Assembly (NCBI GenBank): GCA_963773105.1
Contig: CAVZAA010000003.1
Location: forward strand, 1,240,001-1,304,000
Source: Trebonia sp963773105
GTDB lineage: Bacteria; Actinomycetota; Actinomycetes; Streptosporangiales; Streptosporangiaceae
Length of the DNA: 64,000 nt
Reading direction: 5' to 3'
This document shows, in pieces, positions 8,901 to 17,734 of the stretch (positions within the stretch are counted from its first letter, which is position 1; the number at the start of each line of letters is the position of its first letter). The notes below the pieces were generated by a model. That model searched no databases and was not told the origin of the DNA. It worked only from the letters and a program-made list of their open reading frames with translations. Position numbers and translations under genes: made by a program.

Positions 8901-9593
8901 ATGGCCGCCACCAGATGGCTCACCTTCGACTGCTATGGCACGCTCGCGGACTGGAATTCGTGCATGCTGTCGGCGCTTGAACCGGTGGCCGGCGCGCAGG
9001 CGGCCGGGTTGCTCGCCGCCTATCACCGCTCCGAGTCCATCCTCGAGGCCGGGCCGCAGTGGCGCCCGTACCGGGAGATCCTGACCGAGGGGCTGGCTCT
9101 GGCCGCGCAGCGGACCGGGGTGCCGCTCGCGCCCGGGGCCGTGGGCGCGCTCGTCGCCGCGTGGCCGGGGATGTCGATCTTCGACGACGTGGCCGAGGCG
9201 CTGGCGGACCTGACCGCCACCGGGTGGCGTCTGGCGGTGCTCACCAACTGCGACGACGACCTGTTCGAGAGCACGGCGGCGAAGCTGCCGGCGCCGTTCG
9301 AGCTCGTGGTGACGGCCGAGCAGGTGCGGTCCTACAAGCCGGATCTGGCGCACTTCAGGAAGTTCGCGGAACTGACCGGCGCGACGCCCGCCAGCTGGAT
9401 CCACGTAGCCAACAGCTGGGTGCACGACATCCTGCCGGCCTCCCGGATGGGGCTGCGCTCGGTCTGGGTCGACCGCGACCGCACCGGGCACCCGGCCAAG
9501 TTCGCCGAGCGGCGGATCACCGCGATGCGCCGCCTGCCCGAGACCGTGCTCGACGTGTACGCGCTGCCCGCCTGGTCCCTGCCCGGGAGATAA
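8901..9593 (+). CDS. HAD-superfamily hydrolase, haloacid dehalogenase type II-like
   Basis: 230 residues. The four HAD motifs are readable: FDCYGTLADW with the Asp nucleophile near residue 9, LTNCDDD (motif II), SYKPDLAHF (motif III Lys), and ANSWVHDI (acidic motif IV). The layout is that of type II haloacid dehalogenases and related phosphatases. ATG at 8901 after GGGAGG. It ends 7 bp before the DinB gene, suggesting one transcript. The substrate is unknown. Confidence 0.85.
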   Translation: MAATRWLTFDCYGTLADWNSCMLSALEPVAGAQAAGLLAAYHRSESILEAGPQWRPYREILTEGLALAAQRTGVPLAPGAVGALVAAWPGMSIFDDVAEALADLTATGWRLAVLTNCDDDLFESTAAKLPAPFELVVTAEQVRSYKPDLAHFRKFAELTGATPASWIHVANSWVHDILPASRMGLRSVWVDRDRTGHPAKFAERRITAMRRLPETVLDVYALPAWSLPGR

Positions 9594-9600
9594 TTTGACC

Positions 9601-10125
9601 ATGACCACCAGCGCTGACTTGCTCATCGACGGATTCGGCCGGATCAGGGAGAACGTCGCCGACGTGCTCTCAGGCCTGACTCCCGCCCAGCTCGCCCACC
9701 AGGTCGCCCCCGGCGCCAACTCGATCAGCTGGCTCGTCTGGCACCTGACCCGGGTGCAGGACGACCACGTCGCGGCGGCGTTCGGGGTGACCCAGGTATG
9801 GACGGCCGGGGGCTGGGCGGCGCGGTTCGGGCTGCCGGCTGAGATGCTCGACCACGGCTACGGGCACACGGACTCGCAGGCGGCCGAGGTCGGGGCCGCC
9901 ACCGCGTCGGCCGAACTGCTGGCTGAGTACCACGAGGCGACGCACGCGCAGACGGTGAAGCTGGTGTCCGAGGTCACCGACGCCGATCTGCCGCGGATCG
10001 TGGACACCCGCTGGACGCCGCCGGTCACGCTGGCCGTGCGCCTGGTGTCGGTGCTCGACGACGACATGCAGCACGCGGGGCAGGCCGCGTACGTTCGGGG
10101 CCTGCTGCTGCGGGCCGGGATCTAA
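9601..10125 (+). CDS. DinB-fold (DUF664/mycothiol-transferase-like) protein
   Basis: 174 residues of the DinB four-helix superfamily, with metal-ligand candidates in WHLTRVQDDH (about residue 45) and in DDDMQHAGQAAYVRG near the end. In actinobacteria this superfamily includes mycothiol-dependent S-transferases for electrophile detoxification; that role here is inferred. ATG at 9601, 7 bp after the HAD gene. On the opposite strand the TfoX-like frame stays open through most of this gene (see that entry). Confidence 0.8.
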   Translation: MTTSADLLIDGFGRIRENVADVLSGLTPAQLAHQVAPGANSISWLVWHLTRVQDDHVAAAFGVTQVWTAGGWAARFGLPAEMLDHGYGHTDSQAAEVGAATASAELLAEYHEATHAQTVKLVSEVTDADLPRIVDTRWTPPVTLAVRLVSVLDDDMQHAGQAAYVRGLLLRAGI

Positions 10126-10461
10126 CCGACGCTGGCGTTCGGCGTGGGCGAGCGCCTCCGATGCCAGGTCCGACCAGCTCAGAGTTGAGTCGGCGGCCAC
10201 GGCGAACCACTCGCGCATCGGGGTGCCCTTGTTGGCGTCGAAGTGCGCGCCGTGGCCGGCCGCGACCAGGCCCGCCACCCGGTCCGGGGGCAGCTTGACC
10301 ACCAGGGCGCCGCGCACCAGCATCGCGAAGATCTTGCCCCGGTAGCGCAGCGCGGAGCGGCCGAAGCCGCTGCCGCCGCTCGGCGGGGTCACGCCCTCGA
10401 CGTCGTTGAACTCGGTCACGAGGTCGTCGAAACGCGCCGTGGACGGCGAGTCCGGGTGCAT
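9670..10461 (-). CDS. TfoX/Sxy N-terminal domain protein with read-through tail
   Basis: The first 108 residues or so (10461 down to about 10138) are a TfoX N-terminal-like domain: FNDVEGVTPPSGGSGFGRSALRYRGKIFAML, VVKLPPDRVAGL, GTPMREWFAV. Small actinobacterial members usually stop there. Here the frame stays open for a further 156 codons, antisense to the DinB gene, with Arg-rich low-quality sequence. In a neighbouring frame a TAG lies at 10124-10122, exactly where the family normally ends, so the natural stop has probably been lost by a 1-base indel near 10140. The domain call is firm; the C-terminal half is probably not a real protein. Confidence 0.6.
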   Translation of the reverse strand: MHPDSPSTARFDDLVTEFNDVEGVTPPSGGSGFGRSALRYRGKIFAMLVRGALVVKLPPDRVAGLVAAGHGAHFDANKGTPMREWFAVAADSTLSWSDLASEALAHAERQRRLDPGPQQQAPNVRGLPRVLHVVVEHRHQAHGQRDRRRPAGVHDPRQIGVGDLGHQLHRLRVRRLVVLSQQFGRRGGGPDLGRLRVRVPVAVVEHLSRQPEPRRPAPGRPYLGHPERRRDVVVLHPGQVPDEPADRVGAGGDLVGELGGSQA

Positions 10462-10576
10462 GGCGCTAGTGTACGTTCCCCGTCCCCGCCTTCACCGGGG
10501 CGTGGGCACTCGCCGGGGCCTCGGCGTGTCGGGGCGCCGGGGGCGCCGGCGCGTGCGTCGGGGCGGCGACCAGGGC

Positions 10577-11914
10577 TCAGGGATCCGTGCAGATGAGGCC
10601 CCAGGGCCTGTCGTTCACGCGGGTGATGACGATCGTGGCGCGGTGGGGGCCCGCCAGCTTGAGACGGCGGTGGATCTGGTCGACGTCGCCCGCCAGGCCG
10701 CGGCGGCGGATGTCGGCCGCGCCGATGCCAAGCTCGCGCAGTCGCCGGGCGAAGCGCTTCTCGTTCCAGGGGGCGGAGTCCTGCACCTGCAGCGTGCGCG
10801 CGAACGGGGTCCGCACCAGGCGATTCACCGTCAGGAAGGCGATCTGCGAGTCGATCTTGGCCACGTCGGCGGCCCGCTCGCCGTCGCCGCCGCTGCCGCA
10901 ACTCCCGCCGCTGCCGCCGCTGAGGGATCGGGCGAGATCCTCGACTAGGCCCGCCCGGGTGACGGCCGGGTTCGGGTCGAGCAGGTACTCCGCCGGCTCG
11001 GTGACCGGCACCGGGTCACCGGGGCAGGCGACGAGGGCGTGCGCGGCCGAGCCGGACAGCACCAGCGCGCGGCGCGGGCCGCCCGACCCAGCCACGGGGG
11101 CCGTCGCCAGCGCTGGGGACCAGAGGACGGCCTCCTTGAGGTCGCGGCCGTCGGCAATGAACTCCGCCTCCCAGCCGGCCGGTATCAGGTCGGCCGGCAG
11201 CCCGGGCGCGGCCTTGACGCAGACGGCGGGGACCTGGCCGGCGAGCGCAAAGCACCAGTCAAGCGGCGGCTCCGACAGCCCGGACCTGAACCGGTGCGGC
11301 GCGGCCGAGGCGACCGTGCCCGGTCTGCCCGCTGCGGCGCGGCCGGTCCTGGCCGAGGCGGCGGGCGTCCTGGCCCGGCCGCCAGCCGGGGCCGGGGCGG
11401 TGCCCGGTCCGGAGCGGCGGGCCGGGTCGATGAACACCGCGTCGAGGCCGTTGAGTCGGAAGTCGCGCACGTCGGCGACGACCGCGCGCACGTTCGCCGC
11501 CTCCTCGTACACGCCGGCGTTGTACAGGGCCAGCCGTGCGTGGACCTCGTCCCGGTCGACGGCGAGCGCTTCCCGGCCGGATGCGAGCGCGAGCAGGTCG
11601 CCGCCGATCCCGCAGCACAGGTCGGCCACCCGACGGGCGGCGCCGAATCGTCCCGCCCGGTACCGCGCGATCGGCTCCGCAGACGACTGCTCGTATCCGG
11701 CCCTGGTGAACAGCATGTCCGCTGCCCGGCTGAACTTCGCCCGGGCGGCCAGGCGAAGCTCATGCTGCGCGGTCGCGGCGGCGACGAGGTCCGCCGGGTA
11801 CTCCCGCCGCAGGCTGGTGGCGAGCGCCAGGCCGGACCGGCCGTCGGCGACGGCGAGCCGCGCCAGCAGCTCCCGGCCCTGCGGCGTCAGCAGCACAGTG
11901 GGGTCGTCGTTCAT
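10577..11914 (-). CDS. class I SAM methyltransferase with THUMP-like C-terminal domain
   Basis: 445 residues. N-terminal helical region, then a Rossmann methyltransferase core with SAM motif I DLCCGIGGDLLALA (about residues 98-111), AVDRDEVHA, and FIDPARR in place of the NPPY-type motif IV. The C-terminus (about 375-445) is the THUMP-like domain found in this actinobacterial family, which suggests an RNA substrate. An Ala/Pro/Gly-rich insert of about 40 residues follows FIDPARR and looks like low-complexity expansion. ATG at 11914. Standalone gene. The precise substrate is unknown. Confidence 0.8.
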   Translation of the reverse strand: MNDDPTVLLTPQGRELLARLAVADGRSGLALATSLRREYPADLVAAATAQHELRLAARAKFSRAADMLFTRAGYEQSSAEPIARYRAGRFGAARRVADLCCGIGGDLLALASGREALAVDRDEVHARLALYNAGVYEEAANVRAVVADVRDFRLNGLDAVFIDPARRSGPGTAPAPAGGRARTPAASARTGRAAAGRPGTVASAAPHRFRSGLSEPPLDWCFALAGQVPAVCVKAAPGLPADLIPAGWEAEFIADGRDLKEAVLWSPALATAPVAGSGGPRRALVLSGSAAHALVACPGDPVPVTEPAEYLLDPNPAVTRAGLVEDLARSLSGGSGGSCGSGGDGERAADVAKIDSQIAFLTVNRLVRTPFARTLQVQDSAPWNEKRFARRLRELGIGAADIRRRGLAGDVDQIHRRLKLAGPHRATIVITRVNDRPWGLICTDP

Positions 11915-11989
11915 CGCCTAGAGGCTAGTGCAGCCGAGTCCGCCTTCCGGGTGTCGATACGCTGCCTGCATGAGCGACGGCGCCCGGGC

Positions 11990-13235
11990 ATGACCGGTGC
12001 AGCGGACGGCGCCAGCTGGGACGTCATCGACCTGCTGGCCGAGATCGAGGGCATCGGGGTGGACCCGGTCCGAGGCGGTTACTCGCGGTTTGTGTTCGAG
12101 CCCGCCGAACTGGAGCTGCGCGCGTGGTTCACGCGTCGCGCGGCGGCGCTCGGGCTGACGGTCGAGCCCGATCGGAACGGCAACATCTGGGCGTACTGGG
12201 GCGCCCGCGGCGGCGGCACGATCGCCGTCGGCAGCCACCTAGACTCGGTGCCGGGCGGCGGCGCGCTCGACGGCCCGCTCGGGGTGGCGTCGGCGCTGTC
12301 GGCCGTCGCCCGGCTCCAGGCGGACGGGCTGACGCCGTCGCGGCCGGTCGCGGTGGTCGCGTTCGCCGAGGAGGAGGGGTCCAGGTTCGGCATCGCCTGC
12401 CTGGGGTCGAAGCTGACGGCGGGCGCGATCGCACCGGAATCGGCAGGCCTGCTGGCCGACGCGGCCGGCACCACGTTCGCCGACGCCGCGGGGTCGGCCG
12501 GGGTCGATCCGGCCGGGATCGGCCGTGACGACGCGCGGCTGGCCGAGTTGGCCGCCTTCGTCGAACTGCACGTCGAGCAGGGTCGCGCGCTGGCCGACCT
12601 GGGCGCGCCGGTCGCGGTCGCGTCCGGCATCCTCGCGCACGGGCGGTGGCGGCTGCGGTTCACCGGGGAGGGCAACCACGCCGGGGCCACGCCGATGGCG
12701 GGCCGCCGCGATCCGCTGGCGGCCGCGGCGGCGGCCATCCTCGCGGCCCGTGCGATCGCCATCAGCCACGACCACCCGCGCGAGGGCGGGAACGCTCGCG
12801 CGACGGTCGGCCGGCTGGTCCCGGTGCCGGGCGGCACCAACGTCATCGCGTCCCGGGTCGACGCCTGGCTGGACCTCCGCAGTGACGCCGACGCCTCGAC
12901 CCGGGCGCTGCTGGCCGAGGTCGTGGTGGCGGCCGAGGAGGCCGCCGCCGAGCACGGCTGCGTGCTCGAGGTGACCGAGGAGTCCTACGTGGACACCGTC
13001 GTCTTCGACCCGGCCCTGCGTGACCGGGTCGGCCGGCCTCCTGGGCGGCCCCCCGGTCCTGGCCACCGGGGCCGGCCACGACGCCGGCGTCCTCGCGGCC
13101 AAGCTGCCGACCGCGATGCTGTTCGTCCGCAATCCGACCGGGGTATCGCACTCTCCGTTCGAGACCGCGAGCGACGAGGACTGCCGGGCCGGCGTCGGGG
13201 CGCTGACGGCCGTGCTGCGCGACCTGACCGGCTAG
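11990..13235 (+). pseudogene. allantoate amidohydrolase/N-carbamoylase-like M20 peptidase, frameshifted
   Basis: About 415 codons, the normal length of Zn-dependent AllC/hydantoin-utilisation amidases. Metal-site motifs run in order: GSHLDSV, GALDGPLG, FAEEEGSRFG, ELHVEQG, GEGNHAGATPM. After FDPALRDRV (about 13030) the reading must step to another frame to continue with GGPPVLATGAGHDAGVLA, GVSHSPFE (last metal His) and the stop at 13235. The sequence carries one extra base, probably within 13030-13042. Without correction the product loses the last ligand and runs antisense through marR. ATG at 11990. The stop shares a CTAG with marR on the other strand. Either a recent pseudogene or a sequencing indel. 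Confidence 0.8.
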
Positions 13236-13696
13236 CTTGCGCCGAACCAGCCGGGGACATCCAGCCGGAAGGTCTCCCCTGGGGTCATGGTCCGCAGGCT
13301 GGCCTCCAGGTCGTCGACCCGGTCGGGGCCGAGCGCCTGCGCCCAGCGGGCGCGGATGTCGGTGAAGATCTCGGCCGAGAGGGTCAGCGCCTCGATGCCG
13401 CGCGGGGTCAGGCGGACCAGCTTCCTACGCCGGTCCTGGCCGTCGCCTGCCCGCTGCACGTAGCCGAGCGCCTCCAGGCGCTCGACGGTCTTGCCCGCCG
13501 CCTGCTTGGAGATGCCAAGCCGCCTGCCGACCTCGGTCGCGGTCGCGCCGCTGAACCCGATGGCCTGCATCGCGAACCCGTGGGCGGGACGCATGTCCTG
13601 GTGACCGCGGCGGGCGAGTTCGACGTGCAGCTCGTCGATGATCGACCGGAACCCGCCGAACAGCAGCAGCGGCAGCTCGTATCCGGCGCTTGACAT
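13232..13696 (-). CDS. MarR-family transcriptional regulator
   Basis: 154 residues with a winged-helix domain (SGATATEVGRRLGISKQAAGKTVERLEALGYVQR, about residues 48-82, split here only for description) and the wing D-x-R-R-x-K-L-V-x-L-T-x-x-G. It probably represses the divergent CMD gene and itself: the shared intergenic region holds a 17-bp palindrome plus a half-site. ATG at 13696. The effector is unknown but often phenolic for this family. Confidence 0.88.
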   Translation of the reverse strand: MSSAGYELPLLLFGGFRSIIDELHVELARRGHQDMRPAHGFAMQAIGFSGATATEVGRRLGISKQAAGKTVERLEALGYVQRAGDGQDRRRKLVRLTPRGIEALTLSAEIFTDIRARWAQALGPDRVDDLEASLRTMTPGETFRLDVPGWFGAS

Positions 13697-13700
13697 AATT

Positions 13701-13739
13701 AGACAACCTCGTTTACCGTTTTAGACAACCAAGTTGTCT
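13701..13739. promoter_or_regulatory. putative MarR operator
   Basis: Perfect inverted repeat AGACAAC-CAA-GTTGTCT at 13723-13739 and an additional half-site AGACAAC at 13701-13707, located 5-43 bp upstream of the marR start and 23 bp upstream of the CMD start. Size and place fit a MarR dimer site controlling both promoters. Confidence 0.65.
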
Positions 13740-13761
13740 TTACTGCTAGGAGCATACCGCG

Positions 13762-14295
13762 ATGTTCACCGAGCACACCATCGAGTCCGCCCCGGCCGCC
13801 GCCCGCCGTTCCATGACCGCCTCCATGAACCACAACGGCTACCTTCCGACCGCGGTCGCGTTGATGGCCACCTCTCCGGAGTTGCTCGACGGGTTCCTGA
13901 AGATGAGCGCGGCGTTCGACGGGACCACCCTCGATCCGATCGCGCGCGAGGTGGTCATCATGACCATGGCCACCAGGAACGGCTGTCACCTGTGCGTGGC
14001 CATGCACACCGCCCGGCTGACGAAGCTAGGCGCCGACGCCGGGCTGATCGCGGCGCTGCGCGCCGGTTCGGCATCGGCGGAGCCACGCCTGGAGGCGATC
14101 CGGGCGTTCACCCTGCAGGTGCTCGACACGGCGGGCGACGTGGGCGATCCCGCGCTGAAGGCGTTCCTCGCCCACGGCTACACCGAGCAGAACGCGCTCG
14201 AGGTCGTGCTCGGCATCGGCGCCTACACCATGTCCACCCTGGCCAACCGCCTCACCGGCGCCCCGATCGACGAACCCCTGCACCAGTACGCCTGA
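13762..14295 (+). CDS. carboxymuconolactone decarboxylase/AhpD-family protein
   Basis: 177 residues with the CMD/AhpD active-site motif CHLCVAMH (about residues 76-83): the CxxC and following His typical of peroxidase-active AhpD-like proteins. It probably reduces peroxides or acts as a thiol oxidoreductase. It is divergent from marR with the palindrome between them, so induction by an oxidant or phenolic via MarR is likely. ATG at 13762 follows GCTAGGAG. Confidence 0.82.
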   Translation: MFTEHTIESAPAAARRSMTASMNHNGYLPTAVALMATSPELLDGFLKMSAAFDGTTLDPIAREVVIMTMATRNGCHLCVAMHTARLTKLGADAGLIAALRAGSASAEPRLEAIRAFTLQVLDTAGDVGDPALKAFLAHGYTEQNALEVVLGIGAYTMSTLANRLTGAPIDEPLHQYA

Positions 14296-14431
14296 CCGTC
14301 CGCAGGTCGCCCGACCGTCCGCAGATCGCACAGCCGTCCGCGGTTCGCCCGGCGCCCGCGGGCCAATTTCCTGACGGAGTCGGCCGGGTCCGTTCGATAG
14401 AAGGATTTCGATCTTGACTTTCCCGGCGGCG

Positions 14432-16018
14432 CTAGCGGCCCGCGAGGTCGCTCAGCACGAGCTCGAGGGTGGCCTCGTCGGCGGTGACGCCGCTTTCCGG
14501 GCGGCCGAGTCCATTGAGGACCACGAAGCGGCTGCCGTGCCGGTACTTCTTGTCCCGGAGCCAGGCCTGCTGCAGGTCCTGGAGTTTGAACTCGCCGCTG
14601 ACGGGCAGTCCGAGTCCGGCGATGAGCTGCCGGTGCTGGTCGACCACGGACTCCGGGATGCGGCCCTGGCGGAAGGACAGGTAGGCGGCGGCCATCAGGC
14701 CGAGCGCGACCGCCTCGCCCTGGTCGTCGGCGGTGGCGTCCCGCACGAGCTCGATGGCGTGGGCGAACGTGTGACCGTAGTTCAGGAACAGGCGGTCGCC
14801 CTGCTCCCGTTCGTCGCGGCTGACGATGTCGGCCTTGATCTCCACGCTCCGGGTCGCGGCCGCGCAGACGGCGTCCGGATCGCGGTCGACGATCGGCGCG
14901 CGGGCGCCCTGCAGGTAGCCGAGCAGGTCCGAGGGGCTGATGAGGGCGTGCTTGGCGATCTCGGCCAGGCCCGCCTTGAACCCCCGGCCGGCGTTAGCGC
15001 AGGCCACCTCGATGTCGCTGATCACCACGACCGGCTGGTGAATGGTGCCCACCAGGTTGCGGCCGAGGCCCAGGTTGATCGCGTTCTTGCCGCCGACGGC
15101 GGAGTCGGCCTGGGCGGCCAGCGTCGTCGGGACCAGGCACAGCCGCATCCCGCGGTTAAACGTCGCGGCCACGAACCCGGCGATGTCGCAGGTCGCCTCG
15201 CCGCCGACGGCGATCACGAGGTCGTCCCGGTGCAGGGCGTGCTCGGCGAACGCGTTGGCGAGGCACTCGGCCGAGGCGAACGTCTTCGACGCCTGGGTGT
15301 CGGGCAGGGCCACCCGGTGGACGGGCAGGCCAGCGGCGGCGAAGCCCTCGGCGACCCGCGCCGCGACCCCCTCGTCCTCGGCCGACTCGATGATCATCCC
15401 GCGCTCGACCTCGGGCAGGGCGGGCAGCAGCGAGCCCACCCGGCCGGTCAGCCCGCGCCCTACGTGGGCGTAGTAGGCGCCGCCGACGGGGGTGACGAAC
15501 ACGCTCGAGCTGTTGGGCGGCAGAGTGGGCAGCCGGTTGAGCTCGGCCAGCACCTCGCGCGCGATCGCCTCCGGCCGACGGCCGTCGGTGTCGATGGTGA
15601 GGGCCGCCAGGTTCTCGTAGACCGGCAGCCGCTTGCGGTAGAGCTCGTCGAGGTCGGGGCGGTGCAGCATGGGCCGGTACTCGTCGCCCCCGACCCGGGA
15701 CATGGCCTCTTTGTAGTCGACCCGGAGGTAGATGACGCGGGCGTTGCGCAGCACCGCGCGGGTCCTCGGGTCCTCGACCGCGCCGCCGCCGAGCGCGATC
15801 ACCGCTTCCTGGCCGCGAACCAGATCGGCGACCGTGGTGTGCTCGAGCTCGCGGAAGTAGGTCTCGCCCTCGGTGGCGAAGATGTCGCGGATATTGCGGC
15901 CGAGGCGCTGCTCGATCAGCACGTCGCTGTCCACGAACGGCTGCCCGAGCCGCTCCGCGACGATGTGGCCGACCGTGGTCTTGCCGGCCCCCATGAAGCC
16001 GACGAGCACCGCCACCAT
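14432..16018 (-). CDS. aroKB: fused shikimate kinase / 3-dehydroquinate synthase
   Basis: 528 residues joining two shikimate-pathway enzymes. Residues 1-165 are shikimate kinase: P-loop GFMGAGKTTVG, DSD, RELE, IALGGGA, and lid Arg in YRPML. Residues about 172-528 are dehydroquinate synthase: PTTLAAQADSAVGGKNAIN, GLAEIAKHAL (metal Glu and Lys), NYGHTFAHAIE (two metal His), and RDKK. In the NAD-binding loop the usual GGGxxxD reads GGEATCD, a Gly-to-Glu change. The gene stands alone, away from aroC/aroE. ATG at 16018 after GGGAGGG. It may be a second, specialised copy; whether the DHQS half is active is open. Confidence 0.88.
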   Translation of the reverse strand: MVAVLVGFMGAGKTTVGHIVAERLGQPFVDSDVLIEQRLGRNIRDIFATEGETYFRELEHTTVADLVRGQEAVIALGGGAVEDPRTRAVLRNARVIYLRVDYKEAMSRVGGDEYRPMLHRPDLDELYRKRLPVYENLAALTIDTDGRRPEAIAREVLAELNRLPTLPPNSSSVFVTPVGGAYYAHVGRGLTGRVGSLLPALPEVERGMIIESAEDEGVAARVAEGFAAAGLPVHRVALPDTQASKTFASAECLANAFAEHALHRDDLVIAVGGEATCDIAGFVAATFNRGMRLCLVPTTLAAQADSAVGGKNAINLGLGRNLVGTIHQPVVVISDIEVACANAGRGFKAGLAEIAKHALISPSDLLGYLQGARAPIVDRDPDAVCAAATRSVEIKADIVSRDEREQGDRLFLNYGHTFAHAIELVRDATADDQGEAVALGLMAAAYLSFRQGRIPESVVDQHRQLIAGLGLPVSGEFKLQDLQQAWLRDKKYRHGSRFVVLNGLGRPESGVTADEATLELVLSDLAGR

Positions 16019-16202
16019 GAGCCCTCCCGCTGACGTCGCGCTTAACGCCGATGCTATCGGTCAGGCCAGGGCGGGCGGTGCGACACCGGATCGGGGTCTC
16101 CCTCCGGGGGAGACTCTGCCCGCGATGACGGCCTTGACCCTCCGGCCAGGGCAGCCGCCAGGCTGGAGCCATCAGATCGAACGACCAGGAAGGACGCTCA
16201 TC

Positions 16203-16583
16203 ATGGCCACTGCAACGAAGCTCACCGGGGTTGTCGCCGAGCACATCCGCGCCGTCAACGACTTCGACGCCGACGCGATCGTCGCCACCTTCGCCGATGA
16301 CGCGTACGTGAACGACGCCCGCCGCGAGATCCGCGGCGTCGAGGCGATCCGCCGCTGGGTGAATAAGGAGATGGTCGGCGACAGTGTCACCATCGAGCCG
16401 GTCGAGGTGCTCGACCACTACGGCGACACGATTGTCGTCGGCCGCTACGACGGCACCTACGACAAGACGAACCTGCCCGGCGAGCTCCTCATGAGCAACT
16501 ATTTCTCCGTCCGGGACGGCAAAATCGTCTCGTTGGCCGTCATCCGCAATCAGCCGTCAGAATATGACGAATCGGCCGATTGA
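16203..16583 (+). CDS. SnoaL-like/NTF2-fold protein
   Basis: 126 residues with the SnoaL-like pattern: HIRAVNDFDADAIVATFADDAYV, then RGVEAIRRW, and a C-terminal strand pair NYFSVRDGKIVSLAVIRNQP. Such small cone-shaped proteins act as isomerases, cyclases or ligand binders; no function can be read here. ATG at 16203 is preceded by AGGAAGG. Confidence 0.75.
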   Translation: MATATKLTGVVAEHIRAVNDFDADAIVATFADDAYVNDARREIRGVEAIRRWVNKEMVGDSVTIEPVEVLDHYGDTIVVGRYDGTYDKTNLPGELLMSNYFSVRDGKIVSLAVIRNQPSEYDESAD

Positions 16584-17116
16584 CGGGTCCCGAGCCCGAG
16601 GATGCCCGCGCCCCCGATCCCCCGGCACGGCCGGCGATCGGGGACGCTTGCCCGCAGTGTGGCCCGCTGCCGCCGGCGGCGTCGAACCGTCCGGCCTGGC
16701 GGTGCTCACAAAGCTCTTACGCACTTATACGATTCGGAATTTACGTCAGGATAAAAGGCTTCGTGATCATGGGCCTCAGCGGCGTTAGTCGTGTGACATT
16801 GGACGATATGAGCGGCTGATGGGACTGAAATTCAAAGCTCTTGGGAACACGCTGGATTTCTGTTGTCAGAGGCCGGCGTTCCGTCAGTGGGGGGCATTAT
16901 CGCGTCGCGGTTTCGATCACTGTACGTAATCGTTCGACCCGCTTCCGCATCCGCCGTCCGCGGGGCGGCCGGCAGGCGGACCGACCCCGCGGACAGCCGC
17001 GGCTGCCGGCCCAGGTTCCGGGGCGGCGGGGTCGAGGTGGCCCAGCCCGGGAGCGTCGGTCACGAGCGCGCTTCGGCCGGCACCTGCTTGTAATCAGATG
17101 GCTACTGAAAGACAGA
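16584..17116. other. gene-free stretch
   Basis: No supported gene. GC drops around 16700-16860, where the 10-mer CAAAGCTCTT occurs twice (near 16709 and 16834). Nothing else recognised. Confidence 0.4.
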
Positions 17117-17148
17117 AGGCGGCGGCTTCGGTAAGGAAGCCGCCGCCT
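17117..17148 (-). terminator. hairpin terminator of tRNA-Val
   Basis: Perfect 13-bp stem (17117-17129 with 17136-17148, arm AGGCGGCGGCTTC) and a 6-base loop, followed on the minus strand by a pyrimidine-rich stretch (TCTGTCTTTC). It lies 6 bp beyond the encoded CCA of the tRNA-Val gene. Confidence 0.75.
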
Positions 17149-17154
17149 GCAGGC

Positions 17155-17229
17155 TGGTGGGCGATACTGGGATCGAACCAGTGACCTCTTCGGTGTGAAC
17201 GAAGCGCGCTCCCGCTGCGCCAATCGCCC
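17155..17229 (-). tRNA. tRNA-Val (CAC)
   Basis: Full cloverleaf on the minus strand: acceptor GGGCGAT/ATCGCCC, D-arm GCGC...GCGC, anticodon stem CTTCG/CGAAG with loop TTCACAC (anticodon CAC, reads GUG), T-arm ACTGG-TTCGATC-CCAGT, discriminator A and encoded CCA (17157-17155). A strong hairpin terminator follows. Confidence 0.95.
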
Positions 17230-17734
17230 GCTGCCCCAATAGGTTAGCGCATCTCGCGCTGTGCCGGGGGCATCGGGCGGCGGTGGGCGGGTTGCGCGTC
17301 GGTGGCCGAGGGGTTGCAGAACGGTTGCAAGCGGTCCGGCCGGCAAGAAATCATGATCGATCTACTGGCAAGTAAGCCGGAGTTCGACTACTCTCAGCTA
17401 TGCAATCGATAGCAACGGATGACGCGCAAGTGGCATTTAGTTACCGACTGCTTACCTTGCGTAAAGCATTGCAAACAAGGGGATGCGAGCTAGCTCACAC
17501 CCCATGCAATCGATACGCAGGAACAATAGACTGGAGGAGAGCCGTTAATGACTTACGGCGTCCGGACAGGACGGAAGCCGTGACGAATCCTCCCGCGATC
17601 GCAGTGCGGGCAAGGGCGCAAACGGAAGCAAACGGGCATAACGCTCCGTATTCGCGCTAATCGCCCATAGGTCGTGTCAATAAACAGAGCCCGGCTCCCC
17701 TCCGGGACCCCAGTAGATTGAGGTAGACCTGACG
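17230..17734. other. AT-richer upstream region of ssgB
   Basis: Noticeably lower GC than the neighbours. It holds a 12-bp direct repeat ATGCAATCGATA at 17400-17411 and 17504-17515, and an 11-codon ORF (17548-17583, MTYGVRTGRKP) with a good GGAGGAG site 9 bases upstream. An 86-codon frame (17400-17660) has no recognisable similarity. Probably the regulatory region of ssgB; promoter elements not assigned. Confidence 0.45.

Noticed and set aside
11039..13693. An 884-codon frame spanning the amidohydrolase and its flanks
   Set aside because: Only 11990 to about 13030 has family sequence; the rest is Arg/Gly-rich shadow of the opposite methyltransferase and marR genes.
14414..16033. 539-codon plus-strand frame
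   Set aside because: Exact antisense of aroKB with typical high-GC shadow composition; aroKB has all motifs.
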